A stretch of 64,000 nucleotides of DNA from Legionella maceachernii (GTDB lineage: Bacteria > Pseudomonadota > Gammaproteobacteria > Legionellales > Legionellaceae), in NCBI RefSeq assembly GCF_900167045.1, contig NZ_FUXJ01000004.1, positions 241,736 to 305,735 on the forward strand. Direction: 5' to 3'. The position numbers and the translations under genes were made by a program. Position 1 is the first letter of the stretch. The number at the start of each line of letters is the position of its first letter. This document shows positions 1 through 8,755 of the stretch, in pieces. Under the pieces are notes generated by a model. That model made no database searches. It saw only the letters and a list, made by a program, of their open reading frames with translations, and had not been told where the DNA came from.

Positions 1-108
1 TGGCAAACGATAAATAATAACATTCAAAAGGCTACCAATAGCAAGAGCTAAAATTGCCAATAAGGTAAACGCTGCAGGTAAATGAGTTATTTCAAATGGG
101 CTGAACAT
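1..108 (-). CDS. pilD: PilD prepilin peptidase (N-terminal fragment, cut by window edge)
   Basis: The first 36 codons of a gene that runs off the left edge. The start codon is the ATG read on the minus strand at 108-106, three bases after the pilC stop. The visible peptide is a hydrophobic segment followed by GSLLNVIIYRLP, which matches the conserved N-terminal motif of type IV prepilin peptidases (the GSFLNV.IYRLP block that precedes the zinc-binding cysteines). PilD is an inner-membrane aspartic protease that cleaves and N-methylates prepilins and type II pseudopilins. The order pilB-pilC-pilD is the usual one and supports the call. The catalytic aspartates lie outside the window. Confidence 0.85.
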   Translation of the reverse strand, partial: MFSPFEITHLPAAFTLLAILALAIGSLLNVIIYRLP

Positions 109-111
109 ACG

Positions 112-1323
112 CTACATCACCGAACCGAGTTTAAAAATAGGGAGATACATGGCAATTACCAGTGTGCCGACAATTAATCCTAGTATTGCCATAATTGTCG
201 GCTCTAGCAAGGTATTTAAGAGATCGACTGCGTTGTTGATCTCCTCTTCATAATAATGAGCTACTTTGCTGAGCATCGATTCCAATGAGCCGGATTCCTC
301 ACCAATGGCAATCATTTGTACGACTAAATGAGGAAAGAGGAATGTGTTTTTCATGGCAAGATGCAGAGATTGCCCTGAATAAACCTCGTTTTTAATCTGG
401 TGAATCGCATTAACATAGACCCCATTCGCTGTTACTCCTTCAGCAGCATTTAATGCATTAAAAAGAGGAAGTCCAGCCGCAAAACTGATCGCTAGGGTTT
501 GACATAATCGTGCAATGATTGCTTTGGTAATAAGGGCGCCGAAAATAGGAAATTTTAAGAGCAGTTGATCCAAAAATTGGTTGAAAGAGGGCTGGTGTTT
601 TTTAAATTTAAAAAGGCCATAGCTTAGTGTTAGAGCAACAAAAAAAAGCGGTAATCCATAAGTTCTATTCCAAGTCGAGCATTGGATGACCACCTGAGTA
701 AGTAAAGGAAGGGTAGCACCAAAGTTTTTAAATAACGATTCGAATTGAGGGACAACAAAGTTTAAAAGTACAAAACTGACTGAGCAAGCCACGAATAAAA
801 CGCTCGTAGGATAGATTAAGGCTTTTTTTAGTTTTCGTTTGATGACCTCTAATTTTTCCTTGTAATTCGCAAGGCTTTCAAGCATGACATCGAGATTACC
901 TGTTTTTTCACCCACAGAAATTAAATGACGGGACAATTCATTAAATAGAGTAGGGTAGTGATGTAAAGCTTCAGACAATGAAAACCCATTCATAACGTGC
1001 TTTTTTATGTCTTCAACTAACCATTTCGAGCTTAAGCGATTTTGGCTTTTTGCAACGATGTCAAAAGCCTGAAGCAAAGAAATTCCGGCTTTAAGTAAGG
1101 TTGCAGTTTGGCGGCAAAAAACAGCGATTTCAGTTTGGGTAATTTTTTTTCTATTAAAGAGGAGCATGTATTTTGGGGTTATTTTTTGACTACGGATACC
1201 CTGTTTATGAAGCTCAACTTTAACGAAAGCAACACTACTTGCCTCTATGACGCCTTGCACTTTCTCACCCAATGTATTGAGGCCTTTCCAGTAATAACGA
1301 TATTTGGTTTTACTCATTCGCAT
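112..1323 (-). CDS. pilC: PilC inner-membrane platform protein of type IV pili
   Basis: This is the polytopic inner-membrane platform on which the PilB ATPase acts during pilus extension. The 403-residue length is normal for PilC/GspF. Two T2SF domains are visible, at about residues 65-190 and 270-395. Each carries the family signature, GEKTGNLDVMLE in the first and GEESGSLESMLS in the second, followed by membrane segments near residues 170-190, 220-240 and 375-400. The start overlaps the pilB stop in a TAATG junction, which implies translational coupling. An ATG two codons further in (1317) is an alternative start. pilD follows after three bases. The closest alternative is GspF of type II secretion, but the neighbouring pilB and pilD argue for PilC. 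Confidence 0.93.
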   Translation of the reverse strand: MRMSKTKYRYYWKGLNTLGEKVQGVIEASSVAFVKVELHKQGIRSQKITPKYMLLFNRKKITQTEIAVFCRQTATLLKAGISLLQAFDIVAKSQNRLSSKWLVEDIKKHVMNGFSLSEALHHYPTLFNELSRHLISVGEKTGNLDVMLESLANYKEKLEVIKRKLKKALIYPTSVLFVACSVSFVLLNFVVPQFESLFKNFGATLPLLTQVVIQCSTWNRTYGLPLFFVALTLSYGLFKFKKHQPSFNQFLDQLLLKFPIFGALITKAIIARLCQTLAISFAAGLPLFNALNAAEGVTANGVYVNAIHQIKNEVYSGQSLHLAMKNTFLFPHLVVQMIAIGEESGSLESMLSKVAHYYEEEINNAVDLLNTLLEPTIMAILGLIVGTLVIAMYLPIFKLGSVM

Positions 1324-3029
1324 TAGTCTCCAATAACACGATTTATTTCTTCAATCGTGGTTAATCCCTGTTTTACTTTTTCAAGACCTGATTGGTAAAT
1401 AGAAAGCATGCCTTCGATCTGAGCCTGCTTCTGAATTTCAAAGGAGTTTGCGCCAGCTGCAATCTGCTGCCTGAGTTTTGGGGATATTGGCATCACTTCA
1501 AATAAACCCAATCGACCCCAATAGCCATTCATACAATACTCACATCCGTTGGCTTGATATAGATTCACAATCTCCTCTGAGTGTAAACTAAGCTGTGATA
1601 AATCCTGTTGGGTTGGGTTAGTCGGTCTTGTTTTGCATCGATTGCACAAGCGTCTGACGAGTCGCTGCGCAATGAATAAGAGAGCTGAGTGGGCGATATT
1701 AAACGCGGGAACACCAAGATTAATGAGACGAGTCAATATTTCCGCGGCATTATTCGCATGCAGAGTGGACAGGACAAGATGACCCGTTTGGGCTGCTTTG
1801 GTTGCAATTTCAGCCGTTTCTACATCACGAATCTCACCCACCATGATGATGTCAGGATCTTGCCTTAGAAAAGCACGTAAAATTGTGGAGAAAGTTAAGC
1901 CTGATTTCGGATTGATATTGACTTGATTGATGCCTGGTATTTTAATTTCAACTGGATCTTCAATGGTAGAGATATTTTTTTCTTTAGAATTTAAGAAGTG
2001 AAGTGCAGTATAGAGAGATAGGGTTTTACCACTTCCCGTTGGACCAGTTACTAAAATTAACCCTTGTGGTTTTCTTAACGCACTCAAGAAACATTCCTTT
2101 TGTAAAGGATTTAATCCGAGTGAATCAATCTTAAGACGTGTTAAATCAGTGTTGAGAATACGCACAACAAGTTTCTCGCCATAGAGAGTAGGGCAAGTAC
2201 TTACCCGGCAATCAACCGGATCATGGGGAGTGAAGTTTATTTGAAATTGACCATCTTGAGGCATGCGACGCTCTGAAATATCAAGATTTGCCAGCGCTTT
2301 AATGCGAGTACTGATTTGATTCGCTAAATGAATCGGTGGGGCAGTGACTTCAATTAATAACCCATCTTGACGGTAACGAATGCGATAAGTTTGTTCGTAA
2401 GGTTCAAAATGAATGTCCGATGCTCCTTTTTTAATCGCTGCCAGAAAAATCTGATTGATGAATTTGACAACTGGCGCCTCGCAATCATGGGTTGAGAAAT
2501 CCAAATTGCTGTTTGCTGGGAGAGAGTTTTCCAGTTCAATGGAATGACCTAAATAATCCAATAAATACTGATTCTCTTTTTTATTGAGCACTCTATCAAT
2601 GAGCTTATGCAGTTTATTTGTTTCAACGACGACGACCTTAGTGGGTAAGCCCGTTTGAAATTGAATCTCTTTAAACACAGACTGCTTACTGGGATCGTCA
2701 GTCGCTAAAAATAAGTACTCAGTGCGAATGAAAATTGGCAGTACTGCATGAGAGCGAATTAATGGTTCATTAATCAGGTGTAGGGGAATAGCGTTAAAAT
2801 CAATGCAATCAAGATCCATAAAAGGCAAATCAAAATACTCAGCCACGATTTGCGCAAATGCAGAAATTTCAATTACATCATGCGTGGTTAAGTACTCAAG
2901 AAGAGTTTGTTGATTAGTTAAAGCAAGATGTTGATACTCGAGAATTTTACTCTTAGAAATAAGCCTTTTATCAGCAATTAACTGAGCAATTCCGTGTAAG
3001 CGCTGGTCTGCTATTGTTGCCATATCCAT
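1323..3029 (-). CDS. pilB: PilB type IV pilus assembly ATPase
   Basis: This is the cytoplasmic hexameric GspE-family ATPase that powers pilus extension. The N-terminal ~150 residues form the MshEN/GspE_N-type domain. The ATPase core has Walker A GPTGSGKT at residues 329-336, an Asp box (TIEDPVE), Walker B with DPDIIMVGEIRD, and a His box (LSTLHANNAAE). A four-cysteine zinc site follows (CNRCK and CEYC), which is typical of PilB/GspE and absent from the retraction ATPase PilT. At 568 residues it is full length. It is first in the pilB-pilC-pilD operon and divergent from the methyltransferase-like gene. The 147-bp gap between them must hold both promoters. A second ATG two codons in (3023) could also serve as start. 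Confidence 0.94.
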   Translation of the reverse strand: MDMATIADQRLHGIAQLIADKRLISKSKILEYQHLALTNQQTLLEYLTTHDVIEISAFAQIVAEYFDLPFMDLDCIDFNAIPLHLINEPLIRSHAVLPIFIRTEYLFLATDDPSKQSVFKEIQFQTGLPTKVVVVETNKLHKLIDRVLNKKENQYLLDYLGHSIELENSLPANSNLDFSTHDCEAPVVKFINQIFLAAIKKGASDIHFEPYEQTYRIRYRQDGLLIEVTAPPIHLANQISTRIKALANLDISERRMPQDGQFQINFTPHDPVDCRVSTCPTLYGEKLVVRILNTDLTRLKIDSLGLNPLQKECFLSALRKPQGLILVTGPTGSGKTLSLYTALHFLNSKEKNISTIEDPVEIKIPGINQVNINPKSGLTFSTILRAFLRQDPDIIMVGEIRDVETAEIATKAAQTGHLVLSTLHANNAAEILTRLINLGVPAFNIAHSALLFIAQRLVRRLCNRCKTRPTNPTQQDLSQLSLHSEEIVNLYQANGCEYCMNGYWGRLGLFEVMPISPKLRQQIAAGANSFEIQKQAQIEGMLSIYQSGLEKVKQGLTTIEEINRVIGD

Positions 3030-3176
3030 AGTTGTCCGATATTCCTGTGCTAACTATAAATAAAAAAAGTATGGAGTGCACGTTAAATTTATCGGTTTCA
3101 TAATTCGTGGCGCCAATTGTCAACAGCCCCTACTCTATGGTACAAAAAAGATTAATTTAAATACGGGACGTGTACT

Positions 3177-3950
3177 TTGTCTTTTGATGCCCAAAAAACT
3201 CGATTTCGCGCCCTTGAGCAATGGTTTTGTTCGCCTCAGGGACTCGATATAGGTGATTTTTTTGTATCCGAATTGACGCATCTGGACGAAATACTTCACG
3301 GTGAAACCTTACTCCAGCTTGGCAATTATGGTAAAAATCCTTGGCTACAGAAATTGCATTATTGCCATAAGTGGTGCGCATCGCCATTTATGGAACCTTC
3401 AAGCACCATTATTACTTCCTATACTCAGTTACCCCTCGATAGAAATAGCATTGACTGTGTGATTGTCCCTTTCGCTATGGAGGCTTTCAGTCATCAGAAA
3501 AATCCCATTGATGAAATTGATCGGGTCTTAAAGCCAATGGGGTATGCCATTTTTTTTGGTATAAACCCCTTCAGTTTGTGGGGACTGTATATAAGATTAA
3601 AACGATTTTCTATCTTTGGTCCGTTAGCGGGAAAGCCTGTATCTGTGCTGTCAGTGAAACGAGCAATGCTTCATCGAGGGTATATCTTGTGTAATATTTC
3701 TTCTTTTTATTATATACCTCCGGTTTCTACCCAAAAGTGGTTACATAAGTTAGAAATTTTTAATGAATTGGGGAAAATGATTTCACCTTGTCCTGCTGGA
3801 TTTTATTGTCTTGTGGTACAAAAACATGAAACAGCTCATACTGACTTGCTTCATGCTCCGATTGAGAAAGAGTTATGGGAGAGAAAAAGAGATTTGTTGC
3901 CAGTCTGCCAATTTGAACATGACCTAACCCAAAATAGGCATGATCGCTGA
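3177..3950 (+). CDS. Class I SAM-dependent methyltransferase-like protein
   Basis: A 257-residue soluble protein with a methyltransferase fold. The segment ETLLQLGNYGKNPWL (about residues 42-56) sits where the glycine-rich SAM loop belongs. It is followed by LPLDRNSIDCVIVPFAMEA, the usual post-beta4 segment, and by EIDRVLKPMGYAIFFGINP, the family's RVLKPGG..i/l..NP-type signature. It resembles the YafS-like methyltransferase-domain proteins of gammaproteobacteria, whose substrate I do not know. The SAM loop lacks the canonical GxGxG, so cofactor binding may be altered. The start used is TTG at 3177, because no in-frame ATG precedes the conserved region. It is divergent from pilB and followed directly by a hairpin. 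Confidence 0.7.
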   Translation: MSFDAQKTRFRALEQWFCSPQGLDIGDFFVSELTHLDEILHGETLLQLGNYGKNPWLQKLHYCHKWCASPFMEPSSTIITSYTQLPLDRNSIDCVIVPFAMEAFSHQKNPIDEIDRVLKPMGYAIFFGINPFSLWGLYIRLKRFSIFGPLAGKPVSVLSVKRAMLHRGYILCNISSFYYIPPVSTQKWLHKLEIFNELGKMISPCPAGFYCLVVQKHETAHTDLLHAPIEKELWERKRDLLPVCQFEHDLTQNRHDR

Positions 3951-3980
3951 TTAATTTTGAGTCAAACTCAAATTAATCAG
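3947..3980 (+). terminator. Hairpin immediately after the methyltransferase stop codon
   Basis: A 14-15 bp inverted repeat (CTGATTAATTTTGAG with CTCAAATTAATCAG, one unpaired T) closes a short loop and overlaps the TGA stop of the preceding gene. The stem is long but AT-rich, and no clear T-run follows. It could act as a terminator or as a 3'-end stabilising stem. The inverted repeat is directly visible; the role is inferred from its position. Confidence 0.4.
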
Positions 3981-4043
3981 TGTCGGGCGAAGGCCCACCT
4001 ACTTCGTTTCAATGCTAAAAATAGCATTTTAAAGTATCTTGGG

Positions 4044-4049
4044 TATAAT
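4044..4049 (+). promoter_or_regulatory. Candidate -10 box upstream of the DUF1820 gene
   Basis: A perfect TATAAT lies about 30 bp before the preferred ATG of the DUF1820 gene. No good -35 hexamer is present at 16-18 bp, so the promoter would be weak or activator-dependent. Its position helps to reject a TTG codon at 4039 as the start, because that start would put the -10 box inside the coding region. Confidence 0.4.
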
Positions 4050-4080
4050 ACCCGTTGATTTATTTTTGGATTATATGGTT

Positions 4081-4407
4081 ATGGCAAAAGAGTCACTATA
4101 TCGCATCACCTTCGCAAATCAAGAAGCAGTTTATGAAATTTATGCTCGCAAGGTTTGTGAAAGTGAAATTTTTGGTTTTCTTGAGGTCGAGGACTTTGTT
4201 TTTGGTGAAAATACTTCATTGGTGGTTGACCCTTCAGAAGAGCGTCTAAAAGTAGAATTTAATAGTATCAAACGCACTTATATTCCTATGCATTCGGTTT
4301 TTCGTATCGATGAGGTTGATAAGCAAGGCGTAGCTAAGGTTCGAGATCGAGCAACAGAAGAGGGTAAAATAACGGTGTTTCCCGTTCCCAATAAACGTAA
4401 AGATTGA
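4081..4407 (+). CDS. DUF1820 family protein
   Basis: A small soluble protein of about 108 residues, beginning MAKESLYRITFANQ, a pattern shared by the DUF1820 family of proteobacterial proteins. The family is short, conserved and of unknown function. The body is conserved-looking up to SVFRIDEVDKQGVAKV, and the C-terminus is charged and poorly structured. An ATG two codons upstream (4075), just behind a weak GGA, is an alternative start. A TTG at 4039 is in frame but overlaps the TATAAT. It precedes the purine phosphoribosyltransferase by 24 bp on the same strand, so the two are probably co-transcribed. No catalytic motif is visible. Confidence 0.85.
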   Translation: MAKESLYRITFANQEAVYEIYARKVCESEIFGFLEVEDFVFGENTSLVVDPSEERLKVEFNSIKRTYIPMHSVFRIDEVDKQGVAKVRDRATEEGKITVFPVPNKRKD

Positions 4408-4431
4408 TTTATAAACAATTTAGGATGTCTG

Positions 4432-4992
4432 ATGTCTATTCCTGCTAAGATTAAAGAAGTGTATGAGAAATCAAGCTGCTTATTCACCACCAAAGAGGTG
4501 GAGGCCGCTTTAGATCGATTGGCGATTAATATTCATGAAGCACTTCATGATAAAAATCCAGTATTACTTTGCGTCATGATTGGGGGATTAGTTCCTATGG
4601 GAAACCTGCTCCCGCGCCTCGATTTCCCCTTAGAGGTTGACTATGTTCATGCCACTCGTTATCGCGGTGAAATTAAAGGAGGAGAGTTACATTGGAAGGT
4701 GAAACCTAGTCTTGATTTAGCAGGCAGAATCGTTCTCGTTATCGATGATATTTTAGATGGTGGAGTCACTTTGGCCGCTATTATCAGCGAAATTAAAGCC
4801 ATGGGTGCTCGTGAAGTGTACAGTGCCGTTTTAGTTGATAAACATCACAAACGTGTTCCCAACGGACTAAAAAATGCTGATTTCGTTGGTCTACAAGTGG
4901 ATGATCATTATATTTTTGGTTATGGCATGGATTACAACGAGTACTTGCGAAATGCACCGGGAATATTTGTTGTTTCTCCCGAGCATGAATAA
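4432..4992 (+). CDS. hpt: Hypoxanthine-guanine phosphoribosyltransferase
   Basis: A purine-salvage enzyme that transfers phosphoribosyl from PRPP to hypoxanthine or guanine. At 186 residues it has the usual bacterial HPRT size. The PRPP-binding loop [14 protein letters not shown] is at residues 101-114. It departs slightly from the usual DDxxDTG, with Gly-Gly in place of Thr-Gly. The flexible-loop and hood segments (YRGE...[13 protein letters not shown] and [27 protein letters not shown]) match type I HPRTs, the latter containing the base-binding region. It lies downstream of the DUF1820 gene and convergent with the L,D-transpeptidase gene, whose stop is only 5 bp away. Preference for hypoxanthine over guanine cannot be read from the sequence. 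Confidence 0.88.
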   Translation: MSIPAKIKEVYEKSSCLFTTKEVEAALDRLAINIHEALHDKNPVLLCVMIGGLVPMGNLLPRLDFPLEVDYVHATRYRGEIKGGELHWKVKPSLDLAGRIVLVIDDILDGGVTLAAIISEIKAMGAREVYSAVLVDKHHKRVPNGLKNADFVGLQVDDHYIFGYGMDYNEYLRNAPGIFVVSPEHE

Positions 4993-4996
4993 CTGA

Positions 4997-5701
4997 TTAA
5001 CCAAACCGATTGTGAGAGAAAGGACTTAATGCGGATGTGATCTGTCTGTACAGATCGGGTAACCAACGAGGTTGGGCGAAGGTGGAAGTGGCAGGTTTCT
5101 CTTTGCGTAGATCGTTCGGTGCAATAATGACCTTGATATGGCTTAAACCCACGCGACGTGCAAGCAGAAAGAGCTGATCAATGGCTCGATCTCCCACGGC
5201 TAAGCAGCCAACGGATACTGATTTGCCGTGTAGAAAAATATTATTACCCAGTCTCCTGCGCCCATCTCGGCTGGCTTGCATGCGGTCAAAGCTGTTTGGG
5301 TAGTTAATCATCATGGAGAGATGCCAACTGCTAAAAGGATTGAAAGTAGTTAATCGGTATATACCTTCAGGAATTTGCCCATCTCTTTCTTTTAATTTTG
5401 GCCCTAAGCGCCCGCTAAAAGCGGTGAGAGGGTACTTATGAATATAACGCCAGGATTGATTTTCGTTTTTGGCCCACAATTCAATTTTTTTTTCCTTTTT
5501 AAATGCTAAAAGAGCGACTTCTTTAGGGGGATAAGCAACCTGTGCATTGGCAAAAAAACGTCTTAATTCAGGTTCAGTGCGTAAGCCATATTTAATTATG
5601 GCGTGATCAACTGCTTCGTCCCAATTTAGTTTGGGCGCCATACCAAATGATGGAGTAAAAAATACTATCAATAGGCTTAAAAGCAGATTACGCATTATCA
5701 T
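4997..5701 (-). CDS. L,D-transpeptidase family protein, YafK type
   Basis: An exported murein enzyme of the YkuD fold. A signal peptide (MIMRNLLLSLLIVFFTPSFG) is followed by a helical segment and the catalytic domain at about residues 60-200. The active-site motif is complete: His158 in FLHGKS and Cys166 in SVSVGCLAVGD. The arrangement IFLHGKSVSVGCLAVGD is typical of the YafK/DpaA branch, which in E. coli cleaves Braun lipoprotein from peptidoglycan rather than forming 3-3 cross-links. Whether that activity applies here is inference. The gene is monocistronic and convergent with hpt. Its upstream region (5702-6026) is AT-rich and presumably carries its promoter. Confidence 0.85.
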   Translation of the reverse strand: MIMRNLLLSLLIVFFTPSFGMAPKLNWDEAVDHAIIKYGLRTEPELRRFFANAQVAYPPKEVALLAFKKEKKIELWAKNENQSWRYIHKYPLTAFSGRLGPKLKERDGQIPEGIYRLTTFNPFSSWHLSMMINYPNSFDRMQASRDGRRRLGNNIFLHGKSVSVGCLAVGDRAIDQLFLLARRVGLSHIKVIIAPNDLRKEKPATSTFAQPRWLPDLYRQITSALSPFSHNRFG

Positions 5702-6026
5702 ATTGGTAAAAAAATTTCCGGTATGTTAACAAAAAACAACCAATGGAACAAATATCATCAAAATAAAATTTAACCTCTTTCTTACAATAAAAAAAGCGTC
5801 ATAGGTTGTCAATTTCAATTGTATTCTTTGTATTAGAAAGACCACCAATTGGATTCGTCGTTAGCAGCTTAGTCGAAGAATTTTATGGTGAGTAGTGGGA
5901 TCAGTTCCAGAACAAATGCGCTAGAGGTGAGCAATGAGGATAATGACTTAATTCTTTACAAAATAATTAGCTGACTCTTATCGTTATTAGGCATAATCAA
6001 ATAACCGCGATAATCCTTAATTTGGA
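5702..6026. other. Intergenic gap, nothing recognised
   Basis: A gap of 325 bp between the start of the YafK-type gene and the end of lssZ. It is AT-rich with several A and T runs. I see no ORF with a plausible product, no tRNA-like fold and no copy of the dispersed palindromic repeat. It should contain the minus-strand promoter of the YafK-type gene, but no convincing -35/-10 pair stands out. Confidence 0.6.
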
Positions 6027-6635
6027 TCAGATTGATTCTGACCCTTTTTGGAATTTAGCTTGTAATTGCGGAGGTAATTGCTTTATCACAAAGCTAGGTG
6101 CGGTATTCAGTGGTCCTACAGAAGGCAATAAGCCGTAGTGGTTAGGACACATGAAACGGACAATACTGTCTGAACCAATTTTGTAAAAGACATATCGGTA
6201 ACTGCAATAAGGTTGCTTGCTAAAAGTAGCGACCTGTAAGATTGGCGTTCCGGCAAGTCTATCTTCCACAAAGAATGCATTTATCCATAAATTGGTAATG
6301 AGTAAAGCCCCTCCGGTTATAAGTCCGGCTGAAAGCAGACCCCCACTGTAGCGTAAAAATTTGCTATTCATCTCTTCCATAGATGCAACTAATAAGCAAA
6401 TGATCGCTGCGATGAGCACCACTAAGTTCAAAGAATAAATTGCTGCGTGAGAATAATTAAAGTAACTTCCTAATATTTCTCCACCAGAAGCGCGATAATG
6501 CAAGATTAGCGCAATAAGGCTTAACCAAAGTGCGACCACAAGATAATTTTTTCGACGTTGTTTTATGCCTAGAACCAGAATAATGATTCCTAAAACAGGG
6601 AACAAAATATGTATTGCTTCCAATAAATTGAGCAT
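6027..6635 (-). CDS. lssZ: LssZ-like inner-membrane protein
   Basis: A 202-residue membrane protein with four hydrophobic segments (about residues 5-22, 30-47, 63-84 and 95-118). A C-terminal soluble region follows, with several Cys, Tyr and Pro residues (KQPYCSYRYVFYKIG, MCPNHYGLLPSV). It lies 65 bp downstream of the LssY-type gene on the same strand. A protein of this size directly after lssY in Legionella is LssZ, named from the lssXYZABD type I secretion locus. The name rests on size, topology and position. LssZ has no known activity, and the transporter genes lssB and lssD are not adjacent here. Confidence 0.6.
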   Translation of the reverse strand: MLNLLEAIHILFPVLGIIILVLGIKQRRKNYLVVALWLSLIALILHYRASGGEILGSYFNYSHAAIYSLNLVVLIAAIICLLVASMEEMNSKFLRYSGGLLSAGLITGGALLITNLWINAFFVEDRLAGTPILQVATFSKQPYCSYRYVFYKIGSDSIVRFMCPNHYGLLPSVGPLNTAPSFVIKQLPPQLQAKFQKGSESI

Positions 6636-6700
6636 CGGTTAATCCCTTTCATAAGCATGATAAGAAACTAGTTTAACTCAGAGTAGCAAAGATGTCTCGT

Positions 6701-8752
6701 TTAGTCTGGTAATATAAAGTCGGAGTCAATTTTGGGAGATTCTCTTATTAAAAGCAAGATGGGCTCAACTTCTACAGGCAAAGGTTGTTTAGAAACTCGT
6801 GCGGGCAGAGGCACGCTACGTAATTCAAAAGCGGCTAAGGCGGAGCTTACATAGACTATTGATTTGGGTTTCGTTGAATTTACTGAGGGGTTTTTTACAG
6901 CATTTTTACTCGATAAAGCACGTGCTTGTACAGAGCCAATCCAAATGGGTTGACGGAAATGTTGTAAGTGATAGTTCGAACGCCAAATTCTTAACACTTG
7001 AACGGGGTTACCATCAGTCGGCTCAAATGTCATGACGAGTACGGGTTTTCGATTAAGGTACAGTTGTGCCATGAGTGTGAGTTCAGGTGAGGATTGTCCA
7101 CTTACTTTCGTGATGATCGAATTAAAGAAAGAGTCATTTTGTTTTTGCCAACCGTAGGTGGTCAAGGCTTTTTCAAAATCATCAATCGATCCGGCGAATT
7201 GAATATTAAATAAACTAATCCGGTGACCTATTCGATTTGTGCGGTAAACAGGAAGGAGAGGTTTGGTTTGATTCCACCAGAGCTCGTCAGTCAGCACATA
7301 TTGAGCAAAATAAGGCTGATGGCTACGCATCCAATTATTGTAATTAAACAAACAAGATAAAACAGTAGCTAAAAAGATTAAAAATAGAATGATTAAAGGG
7401 ATGCTGGGGTAATGAGCAATCTGCGGTTTATGGCGTCGATAAAATAGCCAGTGCCCCAGGCAAATACTGAGTCCACCTAGGTAGGCACCTAGACAATCGG
7501 TAAACGAATAATCACCGAAATAAAGCGAAGTAAAACCAATCAAGACGAGGCTAGACGCTAAAACGACAGTAAATAAATGTCGATAGCGTGTTTGCCAAAA
7601 CGCATTGAGGTATAAAATAAAACTAACGAATAATGCTGTGGCAAAAGTAAGGTTCGTAATAGGATAGGCACCGTTATTCTCACTATTAGCAAGCATGTGA
7701 GAACCCAAAGCATAGGCCACGGCTAAAAGAACTGTACACCAAATACTTAAGCTAATCCAATAAAGTAAGGTTCGCCGATCGTGATAATAGAGTGCCAGAG
7801 CAATAAAAGAGAGCAATAAAGTGATTAATGTGATAGTACTGCCAATTTGCGCAATGATCGTAAAAAAGATATCAAAGGGATGGGTGCGTAAGGTTTGTAA
7901 AAGAAATTGGATTGGCTGATTTACTGTGGTGATTGCGCTGCCTTGGAACACGAGCATCGTAAGTAGGCAAAAGGATACGCTAAGCAAAATAAATAATAGC
8001 AATAGGGCTGCTGTTGGATAGTGATTGGTTTCCTCTTTTGGCGTCAAAAAGCGGGCTAGTTTTCCGAAAGAATGACTACGGATAGCCCATGACCAGACAC
8101 GGTGTAAATAAACCCGCAATATATTGTTAATACGGACAAATAGCCATTTTAATCCCACGCTGAGCAACCAAATACCAGCAAGTAAAATCAAGATCAGCAT
8201 AAATAAGCGAGTAGCACTCTCAGGGGATAATTCACTGCTTGCTGTACCAATTAATACACCGGGTAAAACATACAGTACTGACCAGCCTATTGCGGAAATT
8301 GAATTGGCAACAAAAAAACGCCAGTGATTCATATGCATCATACCGGCAATAACGGGGATAATGGAGCGTAATGGACCTACGAAACGACCAATCACTACAC
8401 TTTTTCCGCCATGACGAGCAAAATAATCTTTACCATAAGATAGCCAGCTAGGATAGCGACTAAAGGGCCAAATATTAGTAAGGCGATCGCTAAACACATA
8501 GCCTAGAAGGTAGCTGGCACCATCACCGGCGATTGCACCTAAAGCAGCAGCAATAAGGGTTAAATCAATACGCATGACTCCCGATCCAGCAAGAATGCCA
8601 ATTGCGGTCATGGTGACTGAGCCAGGGATAATACTGCCAACAATGGCCAACGATTCAGCAAGTGCAACAATGAAGGTAATTAATAAGGCCCACTGCGGAT
8701 GATTGTGCAGCCAAATAGTGAGGGGTTGAATGTAATCAGTAAATAAATGCAT
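6701..8752 (-). CDS. lssY: LssY-like DedA/PAP2/LssY_C membrane protein
   Basis: A 683-residue polytopic protein with three parts. Residues 1-200 are a DedA/SNARE-associated domain, with the conserved GRFVGPLRSIIPVIAGM block around Arg123 and Arg129. DedA proteins are thought to flip or carry polyprenyl phosphate or phospholipid. Residues 245-445 have the membrane layout of a PAP2 lipid phosphatase, but the catalytic motifs are lost. The PSGH position reads PITN (364-367), and the SRxxxxxHxxxD motif keeps only Asp419, with Ser409 and Tyr415 replacing Arg and His. Residues 490-600 look like the LssY_C domain. The start lies 3 bp after the lipB stop, so it is the last tightly coupled gene of dacA-dat-ybeD-lipB-lssY. 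Confidence 0.82.
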   Translation of the reverse strand: MHLFTDYIQPLTIWLHNHPQWALLITFIVALAESLAIVGSIIPGSVTMTAIGILAGSGVMRIDLTLIAAALGAIAGDGASYLLGYVFSDRLTNIWPFSRYPSWLSYGKDYFARHGGKSVVIGRFVGPLRSIIPVIAGMMHMNHWRFFVANSISAIGWSVLYVLPGVLIGTASSELSPESATRLFMLILILLAGIWLLSVGLKWLFVRINNILRVYLHRVWSWAIRSHSFGKLARFLTPKEETNHYPTAALLLLFILLSVSFCLLTMLVFQGSAITTVNQPIQFLLQTLRTHPFDIFFTIIAQIGSTITLITLLLSFIALALYYHDRRTLLYWISLSIWCTVLLAVAYALGSHMLANSENNGAYPITNLTFATALFVSFILYLNAFWQTRYRHLFTVVLASSLVLIGFTSLYFGDYSFTDCLGAYLGGLSICLGHWLFYRRHKPQIAHYPSIPLIILFLIFLATVLSCLFNYNNWMRSHQPYFAQYVLTDELWWNQTKPLLPVYRTNRIGHRISLFNIQFAGSIDDFEKALTTYGWQKQNDSFFNSIITKVSGQSSPELTLMAQLYLNRKPVLVMTFEPTDGNPVQVLRIWRSNYHLQHFRQPIWIGSVQARALSSKNAVKNPSVNSTKPKSIVYVSSALAAFELRSVPLPARVSKQPLPVEVEPILLLIRESPKIDSDFILPD

Positions 8753-8755
8753 GGC

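Noticed and set aside
5702..6026. A small RNA or tRNA gene
   Set aside because: No cloverleaf-like fold, no TTCGA-type T-loop and no compact stable hairpin followed by a T-run.
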